Source: Microbispora oryzae (lineage in GTDB: Bacteria; Actinomycetota; Actinomycetes; Streptosporangiales; Streptosporangiaceae). Taken from it: a DNA stretch of 64,000 nt. The stretch lies in the NCBI RefSeq assembly GCF_017896165.1, contig NZ_JAFCNB010000007.1, positions 265,457 to 329,456 on the forward strand. The letters are read 5' to 3'. A program made the position numbers and the translations under genes. Below the pieces are notes generated by a model. It saw nothing but the letters and a program-made list of their open reading frames with translations. It was not told the DNA's origin and did not search any database. Of this stretch, positions 25,096 through 33,102 are shown piece by piece; position 1 is the first letter of the stretch, and every line of letters starts with the position of its first letter.

Positions 25096-26802
25096 ATGCG
25101 CGCGTTCCTGGTCGTCCCTCTGGTCGCCGTCTTGATCGCCGGCGTCATCGACTTCGGGGTCGCACCGGCCGTCACCCCAGGCGTTCCGCGAGGGCCGGTG
25201 GCGGGCGTGGGAACCGCGCCGCGGATCCGAGCGGTGGGAGACCCCGGCGGGACGCCATGGCGGTGGCCGTTGCGGGGACGGCTGTCGCCAGGCCAGCCCC
25301 CAGGACGGCTCCTGCCGAGGCGGCCGCCAGGACAGCCCTTGCCGGGGCGGCCGCCCGTCATCCGGCCCTTCGACGCTCCGGCGCAGCGGTGGCTCCGCGG
25401 ACATCGAGGTGTGGATCTCGCGGCACGTCCGGGGGAGGAGGTCCTGGCGGCGGGTCCCGGCACCGTGGGATACGCCGGTCTGCTGGCCGGGCGTGGAGTC
25501 GTGACCGTCGTCCATGCCGACGGGCTCCGCACGACCTACCTTCCGGTCCGGGCGTCGGTCCGCCCCGGGGACACGGTCACGGCCGGCGACGTGATCGGTG
25601 TCCTGGAGGACGACACGAGTCACTGCGCGCGATCGTGCCTCCACTGGGGCCTGCTACGCGGTGATCTCTACCTGGATCCGCTGCTCCTCTTCGGCCGGGG
25701 ACAGGTGCGTCTTCTGCCCCACCGGCCGGACGCCGCGCTCCCGTCAGGCTCGGGGATGCGCCTGCCGATAGGCGGCCTGGAGCCGTTCGATGGAGACATG
25801 GGTGTAGATCTGCGTGGTGGCGAGCGACGCGTGGCCCAGCATCTCCTGCACCGAGCGCAGGTCCGCTCCGCCTTCCAGGAGATGCGTGGCGGCACTGTGG
25901 CGCAATCCGTGCGGACCCATGTCCGGGGCGCCCTCGACCCGGCCGAGCCGGGCGTGGACGACGCGACGCACGGTCCCCTGATCGATACGGCCGCCGCGGA
26001 CGCCGAGGAAGAGGGCAGGCCCGCTGCCGTCGCGGAGCCACAGGGGCCGGCCGCGTACGCACCAGGCGTCGAGGGCCCGCAGGGCGGGAAAGCCGAAGGG
26101 AACCGTTCGCTCCTTTCCGCCCTTGCCGAGCACCCTCACTGTGTTCCGCTCGCGGTCGACGTCGTCCACGTCGAGGCCGCACAGTTCGCTCACCCGCATG
26201 CCGGTGGCGTAGAGCAGTTCCACCATCGCCTGGTTACGCAGGTCCCTGGGGTCACAGGTGCCGGGGCCGGTGCCGGTGCCGGTGCCGTCCAGCATGGCCA
26301 CGGCCTCGGCCTGGTCGAGCACCGGTGGCAGGTCGCGGGTCGCCTTGGCGGTGCCGAGCAGCAGGCCCGGGTCGGCGGCCAGCCAGCCTCGGCGATGGCA
26401 GAAGGCGGTGAAGGTCTTGGCGCAGGCGGTCCGCCGCGCCAGCGTCGACCTGGATCGACCGGCCCGGTGCTGGTCCCCCAGCCACGCTCGAAGCGCCGCG
26501 ACCCCCAGCCCCTCGGCCCCCAGGCTCTCCACGCTGTCGTGACCCGCCGCCGCCAGATGCGCCAGCAGCGACGTCACGTCGCCCATATACGCCCGGATCG
26601 TGTGCGCGGACAGACCGCGTTCCAGGCGAAGATGCCGCTCGAACGCCTCCCGGACGGAGTCGAATCCCGGCGCGGTCCGCCCAGCCGGTTCCGGAACCAC
26701 GGCCGGTTCCGGAACCACGGCCGCTTCCGGAACCACGGCTGCCTCCGGAAGTTCATCCGGCTCCGGAACCGTAGCTGCCTCCGGAACCGCAGGCGGACCT
26801 GA
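25096..26802 (+). CDS. M23-family peptidase-like protein with read-through tail
   Basis: The N-terminal part is a secreted M23/LytM-type protein: a signal or TM (FLVVPLVAVLIAGVIDFGV), a Pro/Arg/Gly-rich linker, then HRGVDLAARPGEEVLAAGPGTV, GLRTTYLPVRASVRPGDTVTAGD and CLHWGLLRGDLYLDPLLL. The classical HxH near the end has Cys in place of the first His, so activity is uncertain. Homologues end shortly after this point (here ~25720). Here no stop occurs in frame until 26802, and the extra ~350 codons are antisense to xerC. The tail is unlikely to be meaningful; a frameshift near 25700 would give a stop at about 25773. ATG chosen for GGAAGG upstream. Confidence 0.6.
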   Translation: MRAFLVVPLVAVLIAGVIDFGVAPAVTPGVPRGPVAGVGTAPRIRAVGDPGGTPWRWPLRGRLSPGQPPGRLLPRRPPGQPLPGRPPVIRPFDAPAQRWLRGHRGVDLAARPGEEVLAAGPGTVGYAGLLAGRGVVTVVHADGLRTTYLPVRASVRPGDTVTAGDVIGVLEDDTSHCARSCLHWGLLRGDLYLDPLLLFGRGQVRLLPHRPDAALPSGSGMRLPIGGLEPFDGDMGVDLRGGERRVAQHLLHRAQVRSAFQEMRGGTVAQSVRTHVRGALDPAEPGVDDATHGPLIDTAAADAEEEGRPAAVAEPQGPAAYAPGVEGPQGGKAEGNRSLLSALAEHPHCVPLAVDVVHVEAAQFAHPHAGGVEQFHHRLVTQVPGVTGAGAGAGAGAVQHGHGLGLVEHRWQVAGRLGGAEQQARVGGQPASAMAEGGEGLGAGGPPRQRRPGSTGPVLVPQPRSKRRDPQPLGPQALHAVVTRRRQMRQQRRHVAHIRPDRVRGQTAFQAKMPLERLPDGVESRRGPPSRFRNHGRFRNHGRFRNHGCLRKFIRLRNRSCLRNRRRT

Positions 26803-26838
26803 ACGACGGCCGGCCGGCCGGGGCGGACGAGGGGTCAT
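25744..26838 (-). CDS. xerC: Tyrosine recombinase XerC-like
   Basis: A 364-residue tyrosine recombinase, expected to resolve chromosome dimers at dif with XerD. After a repetitive VPEP/VPEAA N-tail, the SAM-like core-binding domain starts at FDSVREAFERHLRLERGLSAHTIRAYMGD. The catalytic domain has the Arg in GMRVSELCGL, Lys in GKGGKERTVPF, HGLRHSAATHLLE, LGHASLATTQIYTHV with the Tyr nucleophile. All catalytic residues are present. An ATG at 26838 is taken; 26847 and 26883 are alternatives and no ribosome-binding site is clear. Usual length is ~300, so the tail is extra. Confidence 0.88.
   Translation of the reverse strand: MTPRPPRPAGRRSGPPAVPEAATVPEPDELPEAAVVPEAAVVPEPAVVPEPAGRTAPGFDSVREAFERHLRLERGLSAHTIRAYMGDVTSLLAHLAAAGHDSVESLGAEGLGVAALRAWLGDQHRAGRSRSTLARRTACAKTFTAFCHRRGWLAADPGLLLGTAKATRDLPPVLDQAEAVAMLDGTGTGTGPGTCDPRDLRNQAMVELLYATGMRVSELCGLDVDDVDRERNTVRVLGKGGKERTVPFGFPALRALDAWCVRGRPLWLRDGSGPALFLGVRGGRIDQGTVRRVVHARLGRVEGAPDMGPHGLRHSAATHLLEGGADLRSVQEMLGHASLATTQIYTHVSIERLQAAYRQAHPRA
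26687..26794 (-). repeat. 18-bp tandem repeat in the 5' part of xerC (six units)
   Basis: Six consecutive 18-bp units around the palindromic core TTCCGGAA. Units 1 and 2 are identical; units 3-6 diverge stepwise. They encode the VVPEPA/VVPEAA repeats ahead of the recombinase domain. Confidence 0.9.
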
Positions 26839-26889
26839 GAGCGGCATGCTAGTGGGCTGCCCGAGGCGGCTCGGAGAGAACATGCCGCC

Positions 26890-27505
26890 CTACAGATCCA
26901 TGGCCCTGCTCAGCTTCTCCCAGCGGTCCAGGTCGTTCCGGAGTTGCTCATGATGGCCGCGGATGTGGTCCACGGCGTCGCCGCCGAGAGCCAGGCGGAG
27001 CGGTGGCCGAGGGTCGTCGAGCACCCGCATGATCGCCTGGGCGGCCTTGGCGGGATCACCCGGCTGGCTGCCGTCCATGCGGTCCACGGCGGCCCTGGTC
27101 TCTCCCGTCGACACCTGGTAGTCGTCGAGGACGGTGGAGCGATGCATGCGCTCCCCGCCGAACTCGGTCCGGAACGCACCCGGTTCCACGATCAGCACGC
27201 GCACGCCGAATGGCGCCACCTCCGCCGCGAGCGCCTCCGACAGACCCTCCAGGGCGAACTTGGCCGCGCAGTACCCACCGAAGCCCGGCATGCTGAGCTG
27301 GCCGCCCATCGAACTCATCTGCACGATCGTCCCGCTCCGCCGGCGTCGCAGGTGCGGAAGGACCGCCTTGGTCACCGCCACCGCGCCGAAGAACATCACC
27401 TCCATGAGGGCGCGCAACTCCGCCAGAGTGAGCTCCTCGACGGCGCCCACCGACCCGTGTCCCGCGTTGTTGACCACGACGTCGACACGGCCGGAGGCGG
27501 ACAGG
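26890..27505 (-). pseudogene. Short-chain dehydrogenase, 5' half deleted
   Basis: The preserved part is the C-terminal two thirds of an SDR: RALSASGRVDVVVNNAG, then MSSMGGQLSMPGFGGYCAAKFALEG (active-site Ser, Tyr and Lys present) and VLIVEPGAFRTEF. The NAD(P)-binding GxxxGxG start and first ~80 residues are missing. Homology stops at about 27505, where the DNA turns into the C-terminal half of a LysR gene on the other strand. An internal GTG (27477) could start a 195-residue product, but without the cofactor site it should not be a working reductase. Confidence 0.8.
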
Positions 27506-27719
27506 GCTCGGTCTGGTCGCCGCCGGTGTCGGCGTCACCCGGCTCGCCCGTTCGGCCCACAGCCTGCGCAGAACGGGGGTCGTGTTCGTCCCCCTTCTCG
27601 ACGATCAGGCGGAGACCGTGGTGGCGTGGAACCCGAGGCTCGACGTGCCGACCCTGCACAACCTCATCGACCTGGTCACCGAACTGGCCGCGAGTACCGA
27701 CCTCACCGAGGCGGGCTGA
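27504..27719 (+). pseudogene. LysR-family regulator, C-terminal remnant
   Basis: Only the last ~71 residues remain: GLGLVAAGVGVTRLA, VVFVPLLDDQAETVVAW and a terminal helix to a TGA. This matches the end of the LysR effector domain (pattern VAAGxGVxLLP...V.PL.......AW). The DNA-binding domain and most of the effector domain are absent and no start codon or ribosome-binding site lies in front. It abuts the truncated SDR head to head. Confidence 0.75.
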
Positions 27720-27771
27720 CCACCGGGACTTCCGCCGATCCCGGGCCACGAACGGGACGGCTGATCGCCGG

Positions 27772-28986
27772 TCAGCCCCGCCGTGCTCCACTGAGACGCC
27801 ACCCCCGTTCGCCGGAGGCGACGAAACCCGCGGCGGCCAGACCGCCGAGGCAGGCGAGCGCGGTGGCGAGGTCCACTCCCGCGGCGACGGCGATCGCGGC
27901 CGGTCCTGCCGAACCCCGGGCGGGAATCGCCTCCAGTACCCGCCGTGTCTCGTCGTTCAGGGCATCGTGCGGGCGCGGCGGCCCTTTCCGCGGAGGCGCG
28001 AGGTCGTCACCGATGGCCCCGACCAGCTCGATGATCTCGTCGACCGCGGTGACGCAGACGGCCTTCCCCTCCCGGATCAGCGCGTGGCACCCGGCGGACA
28101 CCTCGGTCGTGATCGGGCCTGGCACGGCCATCAGGTGCCGGTTCAGGCCGGACGCGTGCGTGGCGGTGTTCAGCGCGCCACTCCGGACGGCCGCCTGGAC
28201 GACCACCGTCCCCCGGGACAGCGCGGCGATCACCCGGTTGCGCACCAGGAAGCGGAGCCGCGTGGGATGGGATCCCGGTGTCCACTCGCTGACCACCACG
28301 CCCTGGGCGCGTACGGCACGGAACAGGTCCTCATGGGCAGTCGGGTAGCAGACGTCGGAGCCGCAGGCGAGCACGGCCACCGTCGGCGCCCCCGCCGCCA
28401 GCGCCCCTCGGTGCGCCGCGCCGTCGATCCCGTACGCGCCGCCACTGACGACGCACCACCCGCGATCACCCAGGCTCGACGCCATCTCGGCGGCCACCGT
28501 GGTTCCGTACGGCGTCGCGGCCCTGGCGCCGACGATCGAGACGGACCGCAGGCAGGAGAGCCTGAGGTTCGCCCGGCCGTGCAGCCACAGCCCGAACGGT
28601 CGCGTGTCACCGAGATCGTCGAGCTGCGTCGGCCACTCAGGATCGCCTGGGATGACGAAGCGTGAGCCCCCTTCCCGGCCACGGGCCAGGTCGGCGGCAG
28701 GGTCGGCGTAACGGGCCGCCCAGGACGTGACGAGCCGGTCGAGATCCGTCCCCCGCCGGGAGGCAGGCACTCGCTCCCGCTCCCGTTCGACGAACTCCGG
28801 CGGCAGGACCCCGCGCCGCGCGTTCACGCACGCCCTGACGGCCCCGTGCTCGGCGATCAGACGGCCCATCACCGGGTCGCCCGCCTCGGCCATCCGCATG
28901 AGGGCCACCCGCGAGAGCCGCTCCTCCTCCCGTGGCAGGCCCTCGGCCGCCGGCTTCTCCTGTTCGGTCGTCTTGTCTGGTCTCAT
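27772..28986 (-). CDS. dprA: DNA-processing protein DprA
   Basis: A 404-residue DprA/Smf protein, a loader of RecA on incoming single-stranded DNA. It shows SIVGARAATPYGTTVA, VVSGGAYGIDGAAHRGAL, VAVLACGSDVCYP, VVSEWTPG, LVRNRVIAALSRGTVVVQAAVRSGALNTATHA and GKAVCVT of the Rossmann core, then a winged-helix end (DETRRVLEAIPARG...). The ATG overlaps the comM stop by one base (TGATG). Longer frames reaching 29889 are antisense noise. Natural competence is not established in filamentous actinomycetes, so the role is probably general recombination. Confidence 0.93.
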   Translation of the reverse strand: MRPDKTTEQEKPAAEGLPREEERLSRVALMRMAEAGDPVMGRLIAEHGAVRACVNARRGVLPPEFVERERERVPASRRGTDLDRLVTSWAARYADPAADLARGREGGSRFVIPGDPEWPTQLDDLGDTRPFGLWLHGRANLRLSCLRSVSIVGARAATPYGTTVAAEMASSLGDRGWCVVSGGAYGIDGAAHRGALAAGAPTVAVLACGSDVCYPTAHEDLFRAVRAQGVVVSEWTPGSHPTRLRFLVRNRVIAALSRGTVVVQAAVRSGALNTATHASGLNRHLMAVPGPITTEVSAGCHALIREGKAVCVTAVDEIIELVGAIGDDLAPPRKGPPRPHDALNDETRRVLEAIPARGSAGPAAIAVAAGVDLATALACLGGLAAAGFVASGERGWRLSGARRG

Positions 28987-30740
28987 CACTCCGCCCCCAG
29001 CCACAGCGCCAGCGCGGCTGACGTCTCGGTTTCCGTCGGCCGGTCCTTCCCGGCCAGATCGCTGAGTGTCCAGGCCACCCGCAGGACACGGTCGAGCCCT
29101 CGGGCGCTGAGCGTGCCGAGATCGAGGCCGCGGTGTAGCGGGGCCATAACCTGCGGCGGCAGCCGGAACTCGTCGTGCAGGGCCGCGGACGAGACCTCCG
29201 CGTTGCTCTGCCACGGAGTTCGCGACAACCGTTTCGCCGCCCGCTCTCGGGCCTGCAGCACGCGCTCGGCCACCACGGCACTGGATTCGGCGAGCCGGCG
29301 GTCCGCCAGCAGTTCGGCCCGCGTGGCCCGGCCGACTCGGACCTTGACGTCGATCCGGTCGAGTAGTGGGCCGGAGAGCCGGGCGAGGTAACGCCGTCTC
29401 GCCGCCGGCGTGCACCTGCACGGGTGGCCGACCGTGCCCTGCAGCCCGCAGGGGCAGGGATTGGCCGCCAGGACGAGCATGAACCGGGCGGGGAATGTCA
29501 CCGTGCCCACCGCCCGCGCGATGGTCACGGCACCTGACTCGAGAGGCTGCCGCAGCGACTCGAGCACGACCGTGCTGAACTCCGGTGCCTCGTCGAGGAA
29601 CAGGACGCCTCGATGAGCGAGTGACACGGCGCCAGGCCGGACCACGCTGCCGCTGCCGCCGCCCACCACGGCCGCCATCGTCGCGCTGTGATGCGGGGCC
29701 ATGAACGGCGGCCGCGTGAGCAGGGGGCGTCCCGGCGGCAGAGTGCCCGCGACGGAGTGGATCGCCGAGGCCTCCAGGGCGTGCTCGGCCGGGAGCGGGG
29801 GCAGGAGCGTCGTCAGCCGTTCGGCCAGCATCGTCTTGCCGCTGCCCGGCGGGCCGAGCATCCAAAGGTTGTGTCCACCGGCCGCGCACACCTCGAGTGC
29901 CTTGCGTCCCATAGGCTGACCGGCCACATCGCGCAAGTCGAGGCCGCGAAAGTCCTGCGTCTGTCCGCCCAGGATGAGGCGAGAGGAGCGGCCGCCAGAC
30001 GTGGAGCTGTCTCCCGCCGCCTTGCCGCCTCCGGCCGCCTTGCCGCCTCCGGCCGCCTTGCCGCCGACGGCAACCTCGTCGTCCGGTTCTTCGCCGTCGT
30101 CGGGATCATCGAGCACATCAGGATCAGCTGGCAGGCCGGAGTCGTCGAGCGGTCCGGGGCCCTCGCGGTCGTCAGCGCCGTCGGCGAGGCAGGCCGCCTC
30201 CGCCACGACAGGCAGCCGGTGCAAGTCTCCGGCGCGCAGCCACTCCACCAGCTCTCCGACGCTCACGACGGGCACGACCGTGAGGCCCGGCACGAGCGCG
30301 GCCTCCGCCGCGTTCAGCGAGGGGACCACGATCATGGCCACGCCCGCCTCGGCGGCGGCGATCACGGCGGGCAGCACGCCCCTGACCGGTCGCACCCTGC
30401 CGTCGAGCCCGAGCTCTCCCAGGAACACCGGCTCCGCCACCCGCTGCGCGGGGATCACCCGAGCCGCGGCGAGCATCGCGACGGCGATCGCGAGGTCGAA
30501 GGTGGAGCCGCGCTTGGGCAGGCTCGCGGGGAACAGGCTGACGGTCACCCGCGAGTCGGGCCAGGGGAAGCCGCTGTTGATCAGAGCCGATCTAACCCGG
30601 TCGCGCGCCTCGCTGATCGCCGTGTCGAGAAGACCGATGAAATGCGTTCCGGCTACCCCGTGCCCGACATCGGCCTCGACCTCGACGACCCGGCCACGCA
30701 CCCCGAGGAGCGCGACACAGCGGGTCCGTGCCACAGCCAT
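28986..30740 (-). CDS. comM: ComM/YifB-like Mg-chelatase-related AAA+ ATPase
   Basis: A 584-residue protein with an N-terminal Lon-protease-like (ChlI) domain (VEVEADVGHGVAGTHFIGLLDTAISEARDRVRSAL), an acidic linker, an AAA+ module with Walker A LGPPGSGKTML and Walker B GVLFLDEAPEF, and Cys-rich NPCPCGLQGTVGHPCRCT. In competent bacteria ComM is a branch-migration helicase for integrating DNA. The linker carries three GGKAA units from an 18-bp repeat. The ATG is one base after the yraN stop; the frame above 30740 overlaps yraN and is not used. Confidence 0.92.
   Translation of the reverse strand: MAVARTRCVALLGVRGRVVEVEADVGHGVAGTHFIGLLDTAISEARDRVRSALINSGFPWPDSRVTVSLFPASLPKRGSTFDLAIAVAMLAAARVIPAQRVAEPVFLGELGLDGRVRPVRGVLPAVIAAAEAGVAMIVVPSLNAAEAALVPGLTVVPVVSVGELVEWLRAGDLHRLPVVAEAACLADGADDREGPGPLDDSGLPADPDVLDDPDDGEEPDDEVAVGGKAAGGGKAAGGGKAAGDSSTSGGRSSRLILGGQTQDFRGLDLRDVAGQPMGRKALEVCAAGGHNLWMLGPPGSGKTMLAERLTTLLPPLPAEHALEASAIHSVAGTLPPGRPLLTRPPFMAPHHSATMAAVVGGGSGSVVRPGAVSLAHRGVLFLDEAPEFSTVVLESLRQPLESGAVTIARAVGTVTFPARFMLVLAANPCPCGLQGTVGHPCRCTPAARRRYLARLSGPLLDRIDVKVRVGRATRAELLADRRLAESSAVVAERVLQARERAAKRLSRTPWQSNAEVSSAALHDEFRLPPQVMAPLHRGLDLGTLSARGLDRVLRVAWTLSDLAGKDRPTETETSAALALWLGAE
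30016..30069 (-). repeat. 18-bp tandem repeat inside comM (three units)
   Basis: Units 1 and 2 (30016-30033, 30034-30051) are identical; unit 3 differs at two bases. They encode GGKAAG repeats in the linker between the two domains, so copy changes keep the frame. Confidence 0.9.
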
Positions 30741-30741
30741 G

Positions 30742-31095
30742 TCACACCACCCCCCGCTCGTGGCGGATGGCGAAGTCACCGGCGAAGCGCTCCAGTGCGA
30801 TCACGTCCACCCGGACCGTTCCGAACCGGTCAGACTGCCCGGCCAGCCACCGACCGGCCAGACACTTCAGGCGCACCAGCTTGGTCTGGGTCACCGCTTC
30901 GAAGGCCGTGCCGTGCGAGCGGCCGGATCTGGTCTTCACCTCGACCACGACGAGCGCCTCCCCGTCACGGGCGATGATGTCGATCTCGCCCTGCGGACAG
31001 CGCCAGTTGCGCGCGAGGATACGCATGCCGTTCGCGCTCAGATAGTCGGCGGCGAGCTGTTCACCGTGCCTGCCCAGTCGGTCTTTCGCGCCCAT
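30742..31095 (-). CDS. yraN: UPF0102/YraN endonuclease-like protein
   Basis: A 117-residue YraN-family protein with the PD-(D/E)xK-like core GEIDIIARDGEALVVVEVKTRSG. The family sits beside comM/dprA in many bacteria and is presumed to be a nuclease or Holliday-junction protein. The ATG is preceded by an excellent GGAGGTGAT. First gene of the minus-strand yraN-comM-dprA unit. A much longer open frame above it (to 32526) is antisense to the CoA-transferase gene. Confidence 0.93.
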   Translation of the reverse strand: MGAKDRLGRHGEQLAADYLSANGMRILARNWRCPQGEIDIIARDGEALVVVEVKTRSGRSHGTAFEAVTQTKLVRLKCLAGRWLAGQSDRFGTVRVDVIALERFAGDFAIRHERGVV

Positions 31096-31191
31096 GGGAT
31101 CACCTCCGGCTCCGACGTTCGCCCACCGAGTCGAGGCCGCGACAAGCAGAACGCCATTCTGTGGATAACCGGAGAGCCGGTACGGCAGGCA

Positions 31192-32820
31192 ATGGATACT
31201 GGCGCGGCCGGGGTGCGCGTCGCCTTCGGCAGGGAGGGGGTTCCGCGGGTGATCCAGACACTGATCAAGGAGCTCGCCGAGAGCGCCGGCGTGGAGGTGC
31301 CCGACGTCCATGTGACGGGCGGAGATCCTGTCCTGCCCTCCGTCTACCGGCTCGGCACTCTCGCCGCCGTCTCGGTAGGCGCCGTGACCGCCGCGGTCGC
31401 CGCGTACGGAGCCGCGGCCGGGCGGCTCCCGCCGGCTGACACCGCGGCCCGTGAGGATGGGGAAGCGCCACCACCCGGACCGCTCGGTGACGCGCCCGGC
31501 CCGGCCGCCGCGGTTTCCGTCGACGTACGGCATGCGGCGGTGGCCTTTCAGAGCGAACGGCATTTCCGCATCCACGGGGAACCGCTTGTCCTGTGGGCGC
31601 CGCTGTCCGGCGACTACCCGACCGCGGACGGCTGGGTCCGGCTCCACTGCAATTTCGACCACCATCGCGAGGCCGTCCTGCGTGCCCTGGGGCTTCCTCA
31701 GGACGCGGGGTGCGACGATCTCGCCCAGGCCTGCGCGAGCCGTACCGCCGTCGAGATCGAGGAGGCGGTCACCCGCGAGGACGGGTGCGCAGCGGCCATG
31801 CGCGGCAGGGCGGAGTGGCGGGCGCACCCTCACTACGAGGCCGTCGCCGCGTCGCCCCTGGTCGCCCTTCGCCGGATCGCGTCTCCAACCCACGGGAGCC
31901 GGACGGATCAGGCGCATCTCGCACGTCCGGCTGCCGGCGATCTCGCTCGCCTGGTTGAGGCGGACCCGCTGACGGTGGACCCGCTGACGGGGGATCGGCG
32001 GTCGCTGATCGCGGCCGGACGGCCGCTGAGCGGGGTGCGGGTGCTGGATCTCACGCGCGTGATCGCGGGACCTGTCGCGGCCCGGACGCTCGCCGCCCAC
32101 GGCGCCGACGTGTTGCGGGTCGGCGCCGCGCACGTCCCGGAGGTGCCGGGACTGGTGGTGGAGACGGCGTTCGGCAAGCGGTCCTGCCACATCGATCTCC
32201 GTAAGGAGCCGGACGCGCTCAGGCGCCTGATCCGGACGGCCGATGTGGTGATCCAGGCTTACCGGCCCGGCGCCCTGAGCGGCCGGGGGCTCGGCCCGTC
32301 CGACATGGCCGAGCTCAATCCGGACATCGTGTGTGTCGACATCTCCGCGTACGGGTCCCACGGCCCCTGGGGTGGACGCCGCGGGTTCGACAGCCTCGTC
32401 CAGATGGTGACGGGGATCGCCCACGAGAACGCCGCGGCCGTCGGCCCCGCCGCGTCCCCGGGTCTCCCGGCCCGCGGAGCACCGGTGCTCAGGCCGATAC
32501 CGCTGCCGGCTCAGGCGCTCGACCACGCCACCGGCTACCTCGCCGCTTTCGGCGCGGTCGCCGCGCTGCTCCGCCGTAGGGCGGAGGGAGGACCGTGGCG
32601 GATCGAGGTCTCCCTGGCCCGTACGGCGGCGTGGCTGGACGATCTCGGCAGGGCCGACGGCCGGGGCGTCGCGGAGCCCTCAGCCGACGGCCTGCTCGCC
32701 ACAATGGACAGCGCGTTCGGCCGGCTCACCTACGTGACGCCGCCGGGCATGATCCGAGGTGCGCGCCCGTATTGGGCCGGCCCTCCGCCACGCCCCGGGG
32801 AACATCCACCTGACTGGTAG
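31192..32820 (+). CDS. CaiB/BaiF (family III) CoA-transferase-like protein
   Basis: A 542-residue family III CoA-transferase of the long actinobacterial type. The first ~250 residues hold a divergent segment (HAAVAFQSERHFRIHGE.., TADGWVRLHCNFDHHREAVLRALG). The second half holds the recognisable core: LSGVRVLDLTRVIAGPVAARTLAAHGADVLRV, IDLRKEPDALRRLIRTADVVIQAYRPGAL, and QALDHATGYLAAFGAVAALLRR, where the Asp aligns with the usual catalytic Asp. Substrate unknown. The ATG at 31192 is 15 bp behind GGAGAG. The frame runs open upstream to 29974 but that is antisense to comM. It lies between yraN and rpsB. Confidence 0.82.
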   Translation: MDTGAAGVRVAFGREGVPRVIQTLIKELAESAGVEVPDVHVTGGDPVLPSVYRLGTLAAVSVGAVTAAVAAYGAAAGRLPPADTAAREDGEAPPPGPLGDAPGPAAAVSVDVRHAAVAFQSERHFRIHGEPLVLWAPLSGDYPTADGWVRLHCNFDHHREAVLRALGLPQDAGCDDLAQACASRTAVEIEEAVTREDGCAAAMRGRAEWRAHPHYEAVAASPLVALRRIASPTHGSRTDQAHLARPAAGDLARLVEADPLTVDPLTGDRRSLIAAGRPLSGVRVLDLTRVIAGPVAARTLAAHGADVLRVGAAHVPEVPGLVVETAFGKRSCHIDLRKEPDALRRLIRTADVVIQAYRPGALSGRGLGPSDMAELNPDIVCVDISAYGSHGPWGGRRGFDSLVQMVTGIAHENAAAVGPAASPGLPARGAPVLRPIPLPAQALDHATGYLAAFGAVAALLRRRAEGGPWRIEVSLARTAAWLDDLGRADGRGVAEPSADGLLATMDSAFGRLTYVTPPGMIRGARPYWAGPPPRPGEHPPDW

Positions 32821-33102
32821 CTCCCGGCGAAGGCGCCGCTCGCGGCCTGGCGAGATACCCACGCCCGGACGGGCGTCGCGCCGGTCATCTGACGGGACGG
32901 TTCCGGGTAGACTGTTCGACGGCCTGTCAGGCAGGCCGAATTCGCACGCCCGATGACGAGTCGCCTTTCTCGGTCCGGATCCGATCCGGCGAAAGCGGCT
33001 CGGGGCGTCAGGGCGCGGGCGTCCGCCCGCGTGACCAACCGAGGCAGTGCCTCTCAGGCCCTCAGGGGCCGGTGGGGCACACAACCATGGAGGACCATCA
33101 CG

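Noticed and set aside
29974..31191. Very long open frame leading into the CoA-transferase gene
   Set aside because: It is antisense to comM and yraN, whose domains and coupled starts are clear; the CoA-transferase part is supported only from about 31192.
32821..33102. Possible rpsB promoter with TAGACT as -10
   Set aside because: The only -35-like hexamers are at wrong spacing; the region must hold a promoter but I cannot place it.
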